DNA from: Oreohelix idahoensis
Lineage: Eukaryota > Mollusca > Gastropoda > Stylommatophora > Oreohelicidae
Direction: 5' to 3'
DNA: 64,000 nt
Assembly: GCA_024509875.1 (NCBI GenBank)
Contig: JAMPIV010005826.1
Coordinates: forward strand, 276,204-340,203
Part shown: positions 18,062-29,902 of the stretch, in pieces
Layout: each line of letters begins with the position of its first letter
Numbering within the stretch: position 1 is the stretch's first letter
Position numbers and translations under genes: made by a program
Notes under the pieces: model-generated
Database searches by the model: none
What the model saw: only the letters and a program-made list of their open reading frames with translations
Told to the model about the DNA's origin: nothing

Positions 18062-19962
18062 CGCTGTTAAGAACGTGGACTGATGAAAAGGCAGAGGAAA
18101 ATATTACATCCTCATACCAATATGTGAATGAGCTGACCACTCGTTTAAAAACTGGCTGGAAACTTGCCAATGAAAATTTGAAACAAGCCAGGAAGAAACA
18201 TGCTGCCTATTATAACAGGAAAGCTAAAGACAGAGATTTGGCTGTGGGAGAGAAGGTACTGCTTCTTCTACCCGGGAGTCAGAATAAGTTACAAATTGGA
18301 TGGCAAGGTCCATATACAGTTCTAGAGAAGGTGTCTAGAACAAATTATAAGATAGATAAGAAGGGGAAAGAAAAAATCTATCATGTGAATCTCCTGAAGA
18401 AATATTTGGAAAGAGAACAGCAGGAAGAGACACACTTGTTGACCTTGTCCATTGCCATGGAGATGAAAAAGGAACCACTTTCATCATTTGAATATCCATT
18501 ACACCCCTGTGAGACAGCGGCACAGGTGAAAATCAGTACACATTTAACGAAAAATCAGAAAGAGAGAGTGCAACAGGTTCTAGATAATCATGCAGAGGTG
18601 TTAACAGACCGACCGGGGCATACAAACTTATTGGAATATGATATGAAACTGATAGACCCCACACCTGTCTGTATGAAACCCTATTCGATTCCTTTTGCTA
18701 AGGAGAAAGCTTTGAAGGAAGAGATAGACTATTTGTTGAAGGAAGGAATTATTTCACACAGTGAATCTTCGTATAGTTCCAGTGTTGTACTCTTAAGGAA
18801 ACCCTCTGGAGAACATAGACTCTGTATAGATTACAGGAGACTGAATGCTATTACAGAAGGACAGGTGGATCCATTGCCGGATACAAATCAGTTGTTTGCC
18901 AGGCTAAATAAAGCTAAATATTTCTCAAAAGTGGATCTGAGTAAAGGATACTATCAGATTCCAGTAAAGCCTGAGGTTAGACCATACCTAGCTTTTAGTA
19001 CCTCAGAGGGACACTATGAGTTTAACAGATTGCCATTTGGATTGAAGAATGCGCCTAGTGTCTTCTCTAGAATGATGAGAAAATTATTGGACCCTCTGAA
19101 TAATCCATGCATCACAAATTTCATGGATGATATCCTTATAGCAACAGAAACATTTGAGGAACACATTGACTCTCTGAACATGCTGTTTAATCGACTTAGA
19201 GAAGCGAATTTAACAGCCCGACCAACCAAATGTTGCGTTGGATGTAAAGAATTAGAATTCTTGGGACACACAGTTTATCAGGGAAACATGACCCCTGACC
19301 CCAAGAATTTAGAGAAACTAAAGAAAGCCCCGAGACCACAAACCAAGAAAGACGTGAGATCCTTTGTCTCATTATGTGGTTTCTACCAAAAGTATATCAA
19401 AAACTTTAATTCCATATGTGCACCGTTAACTGATTTGACACGTAAAGGAAATCCAGATCGAATTACATGGACACCACAATGTGAATTAGCTTACCAGGAA
19501 TTGAAGGAAAAGCTCACAAGCAAACCTATTTTGAAATTACCTGACTTAAGTCAAGAATTCATTGTAAGGACGGATGCCAGTAATATTGGGTTAGGTGCAA
19601 CACTGCTACAGAAATCAGATGCATTGGATGGGGAATTAAGCCCAGTGGCATATGCTAGCAGAAAGTTGAATAAAGCTGAAACCAATTACTCAACTAGCGA
19701 AAAAGAATGTCTTGCAGTAATATGGGCGATAAAGAAATTCAATATTTATCTGTATGGGAAGGCATTTAAGTTGCAAACGGATCACAAACCCTTGTCGTTT
19801 CTAGCACAGGCTAGACATGAAAATTCTAGATTACTCCGTTGGTCATTACTGATGCAGCCATTTGAGTTTTGCATAGAGTATATATCTGGAAAGAAAAATC
19901 TGGGAGCGGATTTTTTAAGCCGCCATCCGTGTGATGAGAATCACCGTAAGCCCCAGAAATAA
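18061..19962 (+). CDS. Integrase C-terminus, reverse transcriptase and RNase H (element A)
   Basis: Open in the -1 frame relative to the gag ORF; the first ATG is at 18,124, but similarity to element B begins at about 18,061. Order: integrase C-terminal GPY/F module (QGPYTVLE near residue 65 from the ATG); then reverse transcriptase (VDLSKGYYQIPV, LPFGLKNAPSVFSRMM, active site FMDD); then RNase H (RTDASNIGLGATLLQ, STSEKECLAVIWAI, TDHKPL), ending FLSRHPC. RT and RNase H look intact. In element B this sequence is continuous with integrase, so the frame break here is a consequence of the replaced core. How it would be translated is unclear: frameshifting or reinitiation are possible. Confidence 0.88.
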   Translation, partial: ALLRTWTDEKAEENITSSYQYVNELTTRLKTGWKLANENLKQARKKHAAYYNRKAKDRDLAVGEKVLLLLPGSQNKLQIGWQGPYTVLEKVSRTNYKIDKKGKEKIYHVNLLKKYLEREQQEETHLLTLSIAMEMKKEPLSSFEYPLHPCETAAQVKISTHLTKNQKERVQQVLDNHAEVLTDRPGHTNLLEYDMKLIDPTPVCMKPYSIPFAKEKALKEEIDYLLKEGIISHSESSYSSSVVLLRKPSGEHRLCIDYRRLNAITEGQVDPLPDTNQLFARLNKAKYFSKVDLSKGYYQIPVKPEVRPYLAFSTSEGHYEFNRLPFGLKNAPSVFSRMMRKLLDPLNNPCITNFMDDILIATETFEEHIDSLNMLFNRLREANLTARPTKCCVGCKELEFLGHTVYQGNMTPDPKNLEKLKKAPRPQTKKDVRSFVSLCGFYQKYIKNFNSICAPLTDLTRKGNPDRITWTPQCELAYQELKEKLTSKPILKLPDLSQEFIVRTDASNIGLGATLLQKSDALDGELSPVAYASRKLNKAETNYSTSEKECLAVIWAIKKFNIYLYGKAFKLQTDHKPLSFLAQARHENSRLLRWSLLMQPFEFCIEYISGKKNLGADFLSRHPCDENHRKPQK

Positions 19963-20018
19963 TAATAAATTTCTCTATGTGTATATAGAATTATAGACTG
20001 ACATATAACGTCTGTTTT

Positions 20019-20032
20019 AAGAGGGGAGAATT
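20019..20032 (+). promoter_or_regulatory. polypurine tract of element A
   Basis: AAGAGGGGAGAATT directly before the 3' LTR, the expected place and composition for the plus-strand primer. Confidence 0.85.
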
Positions 20033-22097
20033 TGTCGTGAAACATTCTAAATCCACATATATAAATTAAAAGGTAAATGTAAAGCCTAACACATAAATTC
20101 AATAAAAGGAAAGAGAAATAGTTAAAGACCCGTGCTTTCCAATAGCGTACGCCTGTGTTAATAGAACGTCATGCTAGTTGAACAATAAAAACCCTTGTTT
20201 TCTACTTCGTCTGCAAATTGTAACGTTTCACGTTGATAGTAAAGCCTACTGCATCACTACACGCTTTCTACAATAAAACGTGTACTGCATTTCTAAGAAA
20301 ACCTTGAGATACGCAAGCTGATTAATGACCTAAATTAATACTAGCATTAATTACACTACGTTAACATAAACGAAAGGACAGATGGACTTAGGATAGAAAG
20401 AGAGAGTGAGGGCTGAAAGCAGGAACGCATGCAACCCTAACACGCGTCTCGCGATATACAATTAATGCCACCCTCCCCAAGCGAAAGGCCAGAAACAATA
20501 CTTTTTTTCAGATGGACAGTGAAAAAAAAAAAAAAACACTACCCATACGAGAGTTAGGTTTAAAAACCTGAAAAATGCTTATTGGGAAACATGACATTAT
20601 ACTGGTTTACGTTTGAAAGCCTGACAGTACCCAGACACCACATCGTATCGAAGTGAACAGGAGGTAGGAGAAAATGCACATTTTGAACGCAGCCACCTAG
20701 CTCCCTTAAATTTATATAATTGGGTTCCTTAGGACTTGCTGACAAAGAATATGTTAAACGTTACGCAAATAGTCTAGGAATTAACAAATTATAGCCAAAA
20801 TAAAATGGTGGTGCTGTCAGACAACACCAAAATCAGAATTGCGCAGTGGCAGGTTTTGAAACCACCATTTTACGGGAAATGGGCCACCATGTAAAATCCT
20901 ATTTGATTGGATAGAAGTAAATGTAAGGCTAAACATGATTAGTCGGTCTGCAAATACTATTTTTTGTTGTTAGGGGAGACGGAAGGAAGGGTACTTTTTT
21001 TCAAACGCTTGTGTAAACATGGCTCGATTGGTTAGACCCGCCAATATAGGCAATTAGGAGCGTCAGTTCAGTGCCACATGTTAAAATAAACTTACTAAGA
21101 AACAGTGCGTTGAGAGCCAGATCATATTTTTCTAAATAAAAGCCCGGGACAGAGGCGGATCGGAATTTGTGCCATATTTTGTGCCATTATTCATCGCCAG
21201 TCAACGTATCTGTGTATTATTTCCATGAATTGTGGGACTGTGGTCCTAGTTATTGAAGCAGCACCTGGTCTGAGTTTTGCTGAATCCAGAGGCTGACAGC
21301 ATACTCCTTGGTCCAGATAGCGACCAGTGAGGTGTCTCCAGAACACAGTGAAGCAATCGAGCAGAGGAGTCTTTTCCTGCCGCCATCACGAAAGATAAGC
21401 TTCTGTGGCCAGAGTAGCTCAACATTATGTGCCCCCTCAAAAACTGACATTTTGTTAACCACAGAGGGACAATTAATTGGTTCAAATGACAGGAACTGTG
21501 AAAGTTTCCCAATACTATTTCCCCGATAATCAAACACTTGAAGTCATGATGAAAAACAACAACCAAGCTTGAACAAAACCAGTATTACCTCATATTACTA
21601 CTGCACAAATTACACACATAGAATAATAATAATAATAAACTATGTCAATACAAAGTTCATATATATAAACTGTGTAAATAATACTTGTAATTACAGTTGA
21701 TTGTGATTCCTGGTTCACTGTGTAGTTGAATCAGGATATCCATTATTGACAAGAATTAATACATATATTTTTAAACTTAATCACTTGACTCATTTAAGAT
21801 AGTCTTATAGAGTGTTATATGTGTGTGAGTGTCACAGTGTTGTAAAGTGTTGTAGAATAAATTAAATTGTTTATCTGTCTGTTGTTGTTGTGAATTACAC
21901 TTCATCATTTTCATAACCCTAGACATTCAACGTAGTCATCACAATATTCCAGAATAATTCTGACTGAGGTATAAATGTGGTAGCAAGTAAGGTTATCTGT
22001 AATACACCACACTTATTAGATACAGATACCTTCACAGCTGATCTCAGTCAGTACACTAAGTCCCCTATAAATATTTATAACATACCACTTTACCACA
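20033..22097 (+). repeat. 3' LTR of element A (2,065 bp)
   Basis: Near-identical to 13,693-15,753. Differences are scattered single bases and A-run length. It too lacks the intron-like block found in the solo LTR. It ends ACCACA, followed by GGGAG. Confidence 0.95.
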
Positions 22098-22102
22098 GGG
22101 AG

Positions 22103-22245
22103 CTAAAGGGTATTGAATTGATTGAAGCCGCCGATCGATACCAAGTAGCGATGCTCCCTATGCCGCCACCTCAGATTGGTCGAAAAGAATCTCTCACAAT
22201 AAGCATAAGAGGAAAGAACACCAGGAAAACAAGCAGCTGAGGGCT
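22103..22245 (+). repeat. dispersed repeat R, copy 2, distal part
   Basis: Continuation of the repeat split by element A: 'ctaaagggtattgaattgat', then 'ccgatcgataccaagtagcg'. The short open frame through it is not recognisable as a protein. Confidence 0.6.
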
Positions 22246-22254
22246 ATCACCTCA

Positions 22255-22510
22255 GGGGCGCATAGCATAGTCAGTTACGACTGAAGGAGCTACTAATTAC
22301 AGTTCGGTACTGAACGGGAACACTAAGCACCATCAGGCGTTCAGATCCTTGACATTGTTTTACAGATAAGATAAAGGTAGTCCCATAGCACATACTGTCG
22401 CAGGGGAGTGAAGTGTTAGAGACTCCAAACATTATGAAGTGAGGTAACCAGTTCCCTTCCTCGCTGCCTTTACCCTTCCCTAACTCAAGAGCAGAGTGAG
22501 GGACCATTTA
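22255..22510 (-). repeat. SINE S2, partial (headless)
   Basis: Minus-strand body blocks in S2 order: 'gagttagggaagggtaaagg', GCAGCGAGGAAGGGAACTGG, 'ctctaacacttcactcccct', 'gggactacctttatc'. It lies directly beside a second, more complete S2 copy in the same orientation. Confidence 0.8.
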
Positions 22511-22766
22511 CTGATAAAAAATGTAAAGGTAGTCACATAGCAGATACTGCCGTAGGGGAGTGAAGTGTTAGAGACTTCACAATACTAGGTCCAGCATCGA
22601 GGTGGGGTGACCAGTTCCCTTCCTCGCTGCCTTTTCCTTCCCTAACTCAAACTCAGACACCCATTTACAGCTGGGTAGACAACAGTGTGCCGGTAGCGTG
22701 ATTTGAATCCGGCACCTTTGCCGCGAGAGACCAGTGCTCTAACCACTCTGCCAATCTGACGCTCTA
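22511..22766 (-). repeat. SINE S2, full length with tRNA-like head
   Basis: From 22,766 leftwards: A box TGGCAGAGTGG, B box GGATTCAAATC, then the S2 body (CTACCCAGCTGTAAATGGG, GGCAGCGAGGAAGGGAACTG, 'gactacctttacat'). This is the reference copy for recognising the partial S2 elements elsewhere in the window. Confidence 0.85.
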
Positions 22767-23103
22767 TTTGCTGATAGGGAACCGAACAACGAGTGTTTCG
22801 CAGTTATAACATGTTAGACGCCGACTCTAGGTCCGATACTAAGTCCACTCCTGTGACGTCTTACATAACAGACAATGTCTGGCTCAATCACTGCTCGGCG
22901 CTCAGCCATGCAGCGATAATCCCACACCCCTCCATCAAATACTGCTTTCACAACTGCCACTCGAGACAGACGTCACGCCCCTAAGTCATCCTTAAGATGT
23001 TTAACAACGATGACACATAACAGCTATCCTTAAAATGCGCATCATTTGTATGATGCTTTATAGTAACTCCACATGTTATCGCGCCCACATAAAATAGAAA
23101 ATT
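22767..23103. other. unassigned sequence
   Basis: No supported feature. Confidence 0.5.
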
Positions 23104-23153
23104 TTAGTTTTTTTATTTTTTATTTTTAAACCAGCGGCACTTGGGCTTTCATT
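23104..23153 (-). repeat. SINE S1 3'-end fragment
   Basis: A T-rich run followed by 'aaaccagcggcacttgggct', identical to the 3' end of the S1 copy at 4,849. Confidence 0.75.
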
Positions 23154-23389
23154 TAGTTCAGCAGATTATTTCAACCTATAAACAGACATGTCCTTAAAAA
23201 AAAAAAAAAAAAAAAAGGTGCTTCAAGAATGAATGAAATCGAGAAGCATGTGCTCTTCTAAGGATCCCGAGCTGATTACCGAGAAAGCGAGTTCTGTATT
23301 AATCTGAGCCAAGGCATGATTCATATGTGTTTGATTTTTATTTTTTTTTCTTAATCAGAATGCTAGTAAGTAAATAACACGTGTTGTCA

Positions 23390-23722
23390 CGGAGGGAGCA
23401 AAATGATGCACACTACCAGCTCAGCAGAAGAGAACAAGTTGTAATATTGAGACTCCGCACGGGCCACAACAGATTGGGATATGATCTGTTCAACAAGCTA
23501 AAGATATGAACTACTGATGAGTGTAAATGTGACACACATAAAATGACTGCTGAACATGTGCCTCAAAGATGCCCAACATATGAGGAACAGAGAAAGCGCA
23601 AATGGCCGACACCAGTACAATTCCTGGAAAAACTCTATAGAGATACCAATAGTCTCAAGCTGACCACTGCTTTCTTTGAAAATATTCAAGTAGACGTTTG
23701 AGAGTGTACGAAGAAGAAGGTA
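23390..23722 (+). mobile_element. I-group LINE 3' end (family I-2), copy 1
   Basis: Plus strand: YQLSRREQVVILRLRTGHNR, LGYDLFNKLK, a stop, then TTDECKCDTHKMTAEHVPQR, CPTYEEQRKRKWP, SLKLTTAFFENIQVDV and a GAAGAAGAAG tail. The RLRTGH ... C-x-C ... H-x4-C pattern is the zinc-binding C-terminus of LINEs that carry RNase H, as in LINE B. Decayed and 5'-truncated. Confidence 0.8.
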
Positions 23723-24849
23723 ATAGTGCAAGGAGGTTAAAAAAGGGAGGATAGGATAAAGGAGAGAGGGACGCTAATTGCCAGCATTAATTCTTATTGT
23801 GGCTTAGATGAGATTATAGATGATGACGAATTGCTATTTATTCACTGGAGGCGTTAAAATAACTGGTCTAAGGTTAGACATAATTTGTCTATTTAATCTT
23901 ACTGTGTGTGGCGAAATCGTCCGTTCTCTTTTGCTGATCTTCAATTCTCTCCGGCCGTACTTACTCGACCATTCCTTCTACGTGATAATTCCTTTGTTTA
24001 TTGTTTACGCTTTCATCGTTCGAGGTTAACATGGCCTACTTTGTCACTCACCATACGATTACTTGACCGCTTGACCTCTTTTTGAAGCAACACTGACTTT
24101 TTTTTTTTTGCAGGGTGAAGCTGTTTGCGTACTAGATTACGTAACAGCTTACAATCAGACGGAAAAGGTGTCTGTAAGTAGCGAGACGGGTTGATAGAAC
24201 AAACACCGGTAACCGGCAGACGGCATTGGGCGAAAACCAAGAAGTCTGTCGGGGAAGATAGATAAAAACCGTTAATGCGAAGTCGATTTCACTGGGATGT
24301 CGGAAGATGACAATCTTGTTAAAGATTAAGATACAGAAAGTGATGTAACACTAGCAGCAGATTGACTTCGTTGTAATAATCAACTGCGAGAAAAGTAACA
24401 TCTTGGAGGAGATTATCAGCGATAGATCTGTAATGTAGTGAGTTGTTAAACATGATAAGTAACAACGGAAGTGGCAAGACCTTATATGGCCATGCGTATG
24501 AAAAATACCAGGTAAAGGGCAATATCTTATGTTGTCATGTAGTAATGTTCTACCTGAGAAGGTGGAGGATAACCCCCTACCAATGTCAGACGCCTTGATG
24601 ATGGTTAGTTTAGCATAAAAATACTAAGACTGCTCCTGACTGGATCTCTCCTCAACGAAAAACAGTTGCCTGATATTATTCAGTTTTTCTGTGCAAAAAA
24701 ATATGTGTTGGCCCGATAATCCTCACAAGGAACCAATAGCAGAGGTGACCCCAGGTTCCATAGAGAGCAGGGAGTTGAGGATGATATCATGTTGTATATT
24801 TTTATTATACTAACACTTTAGTAAGTTTTATATATATGTTTATGTATAT
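23723..24849. other. unassigned sequence
   Basis: No gene or repeat that I can support. 'ccccaggttccatagagagc' near 24,750 resembles 'tccaggttccctatggagca' near 55,477, a possible undescribed repeat. Confidence 0.4.
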
Positions 24850-25345
24850 TTCAATTGCTGCGGGGAGGGGGGGGGGGAAGGTTAGAATGGCAAAGAGGTA
24901 TGGTGTCCACCTCAAATTCCAGAGCTACCGGGTTCGATTCCCAGTTGAGGGAATATAATGTATGGAATTTTTTTTTCAGAACCAGTAGTCTTAATGATGT
25001 CATATCCCCCCCCCCCCTGGTCTCCTGGGTAGTGAGATCGGATGCTTAGCCTTCTCGGATAAGGGCGAAAAAAACAGGAAGTCCTGTGTGCAAGTTGCGC
25101 ACGTTAAAAATCCTACGGCAGTTGGAAATCGTAGTAGCCTATCAGGCCGTTGCCGTGGCAAAATTTAAAAATTAGAAACCCACCCACCACATAAATATGT
25201 ATAGAATGTGTGATTCCTATATACACACGTTGGGATTCTCGACGGTGCTACGGAGTTCGTGCACTGTGCTGAGATCCTCCTTGTGTGATCTAAGGGAGGA
25301 GATCGGAGCACTGATGGAGTTGTCTGTGTGCAATGAAGATAGTCC
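24850..25345 (+). repeat. tRNA-derived SINE (family S3), long
   Basis: Head at about 24,882 with A box TGGCAAAGAGG and B box GGTTCGATTCC, then a body with 'tcggataagggcgaaaaaaa', 'caagttgcgcacgttaaaaa' and 'ctatcaggccgttgccgtgg'. The 3' limit is uncertain; a block to about 25,345 may belong to it. G- and C-runs flank the head. Confidence 0.6.
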
Positions 25346-26219
25346 TTAAAACCAAACCAAACCAATCAATTGTTGCCTTCTGCTATCCGAAAGCACTTTC
25401 ATCCAACTCACTGGGTCTAAACTTAATGCTCAGGAAAGGTAAACATTCTGAGGAAGATGAAGTGGTGGATGGAAGCGGAGGTCGCCTGGTGTTTATATCA
25501 GGAGACCAATACTCAAAAGAGGCATTTGTTTCCCTCTTAGTTTGTGGTACAAGGTGACGCTTGACAACCTAAGTAGTAACCCCAGCCTTGTTGCAAGGGC
25601 GTGCTACTGCCACCAGATTTGACTATTGAAGAGAAGGACCAGTCCAAGGCACTCGTGGGAGCCAACAGCGACTGAAGCAGACGTCAACTTACTCCATAAC
25701 GGCAGTTAAGTAATATACACGCACAGCCAATGGACATTAAAAATATTTTCATATTATGCACCAAAATTTAACATCATCCGATGATGACAAATATCATCGT
25801 TTCATTTTCATAAAAAACGTTATTTATTTTACACTGTTAAACCAGAAGTGATTATCAAACCTGTTTATTTGTAACTTTAAAAAATATAGTTGGATTAATC
25901 ACTATTGAGTGGATTGTATGTCTGTATCTGTATGACTCGTACTGTTTTAAATACATAAACATATAGAGCTATTAAATTAATAGTTGCTGAATCATCTTCA
26001 GCTGGGAGCTCAGAAAATACGAGTTATTATTTCATCACAGAATGGGCGGGAGAATAATACGTTCATGACAGCTTAGATGATACCAGCTGTTATGCTTTCT
26101 TTTCTTTAAAATCCTGTGAGGCACCCTGAAGTAGAAGCATCATTCTTCAATTCATATCTCTGCCAAGAGTAATCCTGAGCGAAGGTTGATACCCTTGAAG
26201 ACCCTCATTTTTACATTCC
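25346..26219. other. unassigned sequence
   Basis: No supported feature. Confidence 0.5.
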
Positions 26220-26465
26220 AAGTTTGGCCATTGTTGGTACACTAATGCAGAGCACAGGAGACAATACCGGCACACTGTGATCATCGGACTGACTTAAGCG
26301 GCTCGAGCGCTTTCCTCTCGCGGTACAGTTAGCGGGTTTCTGGGGTCGAAAACTGGTAGCGTCACGCTTCAGTCTGCCCAGCTGTAAATTGGTACCTGAC
26401 TGTTTTTCAAGTAGGGAAGGCAAAGGTAGCTAGGATAAAACCCACACCGAAGGCCAGGAAACGCA
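26220..26465 (+). repeat. S4-like fragment plus SINE S2 copy
   Basis: 26,220-26,275 resembles the start of the SINE-like unit at 58,335 ('gcaaagcaggggaggcaata' versus 'gcagagcacaggagacaata'). From about 26,283 an S2 copy follows: a decayed head with 'gggtcgaaaactggtagcgt', then 'gtctgcccagctgtaaattg' and 'gggaaggcaaaggtagct'. It ends early. Confidence 0.65.
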
Positions 26466-27078
26466 ATGGATATTACATTCTGGATGAAGTTATAGGAAAT
26501 AACTTTCAGCTGCAGAGTGTAGAAGGCGAGACGAAATATATGAAAATTTATTCTAGATTAAAACGTTGGGGCAAGGTTCAATGTTGAAGACCTGAATAAA
26601 ACCCGAGGCGCTCATTTCTTCACTCACACACCTTTCATCGTCTAGCGAGAATAGATGCAGTTGCGTTCAAAGATTCCCTAAAGATTTATGTTAACAGAAC
26701 TAATTAGCGAAGAATAATTTATATTAAAAGATTTAACCTCAAGAGCGCATTTACTGTGACAAGTGTCTCCCACTTCATCCTAGTGTTAGAATACTGTTAA
26801 AGAACAAAACAATCAAGTGAATAAATACGCATATTTTATACGTATAAATATAAACTCAGAGTTTATTTTTGAGTGGTACGTATAAAACATTATGTTTCCT
26901 AGTGATACGAACGGTTCTGATACCCACTTAGCACTGCTCTCTTATCTGCCTATTGCTGAATATTTTCTTCTGCCGGGGGCAGTCGTCTTAGCCACTTAAT
27001 ATATTATTTCAGTCTATTGTATTTTGAGGTAGAGCGGTGGATATAAAAAACTTGAAGAAACATTATATCAGGGTATTT
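26466..27078. other. unassigned sequence
   Basis: AT-rich, no supported feature. Confidence 0.5.

Positions 27079-27118
<40 letters not shown>
27079..27118. repeat. homopolymer T then G run
   Basis: T tract followed by nearly uninterrupted G. Could fold as a G-quadruplex; assembly length is unreliable. Confidence 0.9.
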
Positions 27119-27120
<2 letters not shown>

Positions 27121-27553
27121 GCGCACCTAACTTGCATATATCCCTCAGAGCTCTCTGCCTATAAATGCTCTCAATTCATTTATCCTACTTCCCAGGAGTA
27201 TTTCTTGAGTAAATGCTAAATACATTTTTTTCTAAACTATCATTTATTCTCACTCACTAGTCACAATTTTGGGAACCACTACTGCAAGTTAGGGAGAGAA
27301 CACCACAACGTACCATAAAGAAATAAAAGACATCAGGATGACGAACAGAGAGAAAAAAATGAGATTGTAGCCCCTTGTTAAGATTGTTCATGTTTCAATT
27401 TCGAAGGAGGACAGCTGACAGAGAATAAAGACAAAATAATGTTGATCGTCTTAGTCGAGCAGACGGTTCGACTGACTGATCAATACGCCTGAAACGCTGA
27501 AACACGACACACTAGGAAAGGGTTCACAGGTGATATAAGGCTTTGTGTGTGAG
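27119..27553. other. unassigned sequence
   Basis: No supported feature. Confidence 0.5.
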
Positions 27554-27750
27554 CAGTGGCGTACTTAAAGTATCTGGCACCCAGGGCGGATCCTTCCTCC
27601 ACCCCCCCATATATAAACACACATAAAAATATGAATGCCTGCAAGTAGATTTTTAACATTACAGTAATGTAATAATAGTGTATGATGAACCCCCTTCCCG
27701 GTTGTCACACGGAGCGCCCCCCCCCCCCTCCCCCTCTTCCAGTACTTCAA
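27554..27750 (+). mobile_element. candidate hAT-type terminal fragment
   Basis: Starts CAGTGGCGTACTTAAAG, a typical hAT terminal sequence, then 'ggcacccagggcgga', 'gttgtcacacggagcgcccc' and a C-run. I find no matching inverted end downstream, so it is a fragment at best. Confidence 0.4.
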
Positions 27751-27879
27751 TGTGTATGAGCCCACAAAGTGAACTGGTAATGAAGATGGTTCCGAACTGT
27801 TACGTACTCACTTCTCTTCATAAACTGTACCGATTACACTTAATTTTGATCGCTTTGACTGTTGCGACACTACCTTGTG

Positions 27880-28085
27880 TTAATGAACAGTCTCAGCCTG
27901 GAGTTTGTACTCAAGTGATTACGCCCGAGCCCCGCGTAGTTCCCCGGGGGTATCTGAAGAGATAAAGAAAGAATAGGACTACTGAACCCTCAGGCATGTC
28001 GTAGAAGGCGATTAATATGAGGTTGGGTCTGGAGCTGGCAACATCATCATGTAAAACACGTTGCCACAGAAATATGCTAATCATG
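27880..28085 (+). repeat. dispersed repeat R, copy 3
   Basis: 'gggggtatctgaagagataa', 'caggcatgtcgtagaaggcg' and 'gtaaaacacgttgccacaga' occur in the same order as at 1.6 and 13.5 kb. Confidence 0.65.
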
Positions 28086-28104
28086 TAGTTTAATGATTAA
28101 AAGC

Positions 28105-28340
28105 AGGAGTGGGTACAGTGCTTGCTTCTCGAGCCAAAGAGACCGGGTCTATAACCAGGTCGCGAAACGCTCCATTCTACGCTGCTGTAAAATGGTTACC
28201 TGACTCTACTCATGGGTTAGAGAAGGCAAAGGCAGCGAGGAATGAAACTAGTCTGATAAAGATGAGAGCTAGTGTAAATGGATATCTCTATCACTTCACT
28301 CCCCTACCGCAGTGCCTGCTACGGGACTATGATTACTGTT
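28105..28340 (+). repeat. SINE S2 copy
   Basis: Contains 'aaatggttacctgactctac', 'gagaaggcaaaggcagcgag', 'cacttcactcccctaccgca' and 'gctacgggactatgatta'. The tRNA-like head is largely degraded. Confidence 0.75.
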
Positions 28341-29373
28341 GAAAAGATGACACAACCATAGTAATGGGTGCGTGGAGTGCGAGTGGAACAAGATGATTGT
28401 CTTACATACTCGAGACAGGGGCCGGGTAGACACTACGAAAACCACAAGTGAGCACTCAAGGGCCGAAAGTTCAAAAGGTAGGGGGTGGGGGAGGAGAAGG
28501 AAAAGGAGTCGAGAGAGGCCCCAGTCTTTAAACTCTAAAACTGTAACCCCCGAGTAGGAAGATTACACAAAGAACGTTTTGGAAAAAATAAGATGTTTGT
28601 GTAAAAGGAAACAACACTTGCAAGTTATTATTAATTAAAGGAAAGTAACGGGGTGAAACTACATACCTAGCCAAGAATTTCCAGCAACTTCTAGTCTTAT
28701 CATTTCATCCCCAGTGTAAAGTTTTTATGATAATGTTGTGTGTTATCGTTGACAGTTTTACGTACTGACATATTTAATGCATATTTGTTATTCAGACTAA
28801 TGTGTGAGATAGTGGCGTAAGCGGTAAGGTAGTTTATTTATCGGAAATCTGAAGGGAACCTCAGTGTCTGAAGGCCGGTCTGGGTAATGCACTTAGATGG
28901 ATATTCTAACACGGGGCCATGTTTGATTGTATCTTGTCTCCGCATTGCTAAGATGTTTTCTGTCACTGAAAATAAGCAGCATACAGGAACGGCATAACAA
29001 CATATGTGAAGAGAGATGATTGAAAACAGTACTATAAGACACAGAGAGATCATGTCAGAATGCAAGTTTGGTTCAACAACGTCAGTGGCCGATCTCGTCC
29101 AAGGTCAGTTTGATAAGCTGGGTAGGCCTTATTGCAGGAGTGAAACTCGATCATTCTACATGATCTTATAACAACAGAAGTGAACTGTCAGACAAGACGT
29201 ACTAGTACTACTGTGATATTTTTGAAAGGTTCTGATCATTCTGAGACCTCTGGCATTCATGTCACCGCAATCCGCTCATGTCATGCTGACGACAGAATGC
29301 GCTTTTCTTTGAAGAATCGCCCAGTTTTTGACATGGGTTGTCTTTCTCCTTTACTGTAACATGACATTCAGAG
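28341..29373. other. unassigned sequence
   Basis: A purine-rich stretch at about 28,480-28,520. 'atagtggcgtaagcggtaag' near 28,808 resembles a hAT end but has no partner. Confidence 0.4.
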
Positions 29374-29440
29374 CTGGCTATCCCATCCTATTGAAACTTT
29401 GAAGAAGAAAAAAACTGCAACAAACATGAACAAGTTACCC
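29374..29440 (+). repeat. dispersed repeat R, tail fragment
   Basis: 'gctggctatcccatcctatt' and 'gcaacaaacatgaacaagtt' match the distal part of repeat R copy 2 (13,585-13,640). Confidence 0.6.
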
Positions 29441-29659
29441 AAAGTTGTAATTCAGATAAATCAACTCAGCCACCAAAGATGGAAGGCCATCAGCTGACTC
29501 GCCTTTTTTTGTTCCAGGGAAATCTCTAGATTTGACACCTCGAATTTCTATCCCTAAACAAACAAGGGAAAACTGCATTGGTGGCAGCAGAAATGTGAAA
29601 CTATAAAAATGGTATCCTGCGACTGTGCGAAACAAGGTAAATGGGAGTAGAAAGGAAGA

Positions 29660-29805
29660 AACTGAACAGTTTCATAAACGGGTGCCTGCGCAAAATCGAA
29701 GGATCAAAACGGTGTGAGAAAATCACCAATGTTCAGACGACTAATGCCAGTGGAACATGAGGTGACGGAACGACGCCGACGGCGTGTAGGACGCTGATGA
29801 AGTCT
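29660..29805 (+). mobile_element. LINE C-terminal fragment (RTE-like)
   Basis: Plus strand shows F-NGCLRKIERI, then, with frame breaks, RRLMPVEHEVTERRRRRVGR. This is the same order as at 12,715-12,905 (CLRGIE ... VPVEQEMRRRRW). Heavily decayed. Confidence 0.55.
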
Positions 29806-29877
29806 TCTATTAGCAATACTGGGTAGCCCTTGTCCTGGGATGGTATGGAAGGGTAAACAGGGAGACACCTCCACCCC

Positions 29878-29902
29878 TAAAAATACACACACACACACAC
29901 AT
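29878..29902. repeat. (CA)n microsatellite
   Basis: Short CA run. Confidence 0.9.

Larger units (their letters stand above)
13688..22102 (+). mobile_element. LTR element A: Ty3-type, Gmr1-like order, defective, with GGGAG target duplication
   Basis: Complete insertion: GGGAG (13,688-13,692), 5' LTR (13,693-15,753), primer site, gag ORF, RT/RNase H ORF, polypurine tract, 3' LTR (20,033-22,097), GGGAG (22,098-22,102). The two LTRs differ at only about 10-12 positions over 2.06 kb by my reading, so insertion is recent. Relative to element B, the protease is deleted and the integrase core is replaced, so this copy would need enzymes in trans. No env-like ORF is present. Confidence 0.95.

Noticed and set aside
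28805..28830. hAT terminal sequence near TAGTGGCGTA
   Set aside because: No inverted partner or target duplication found; too short to call.
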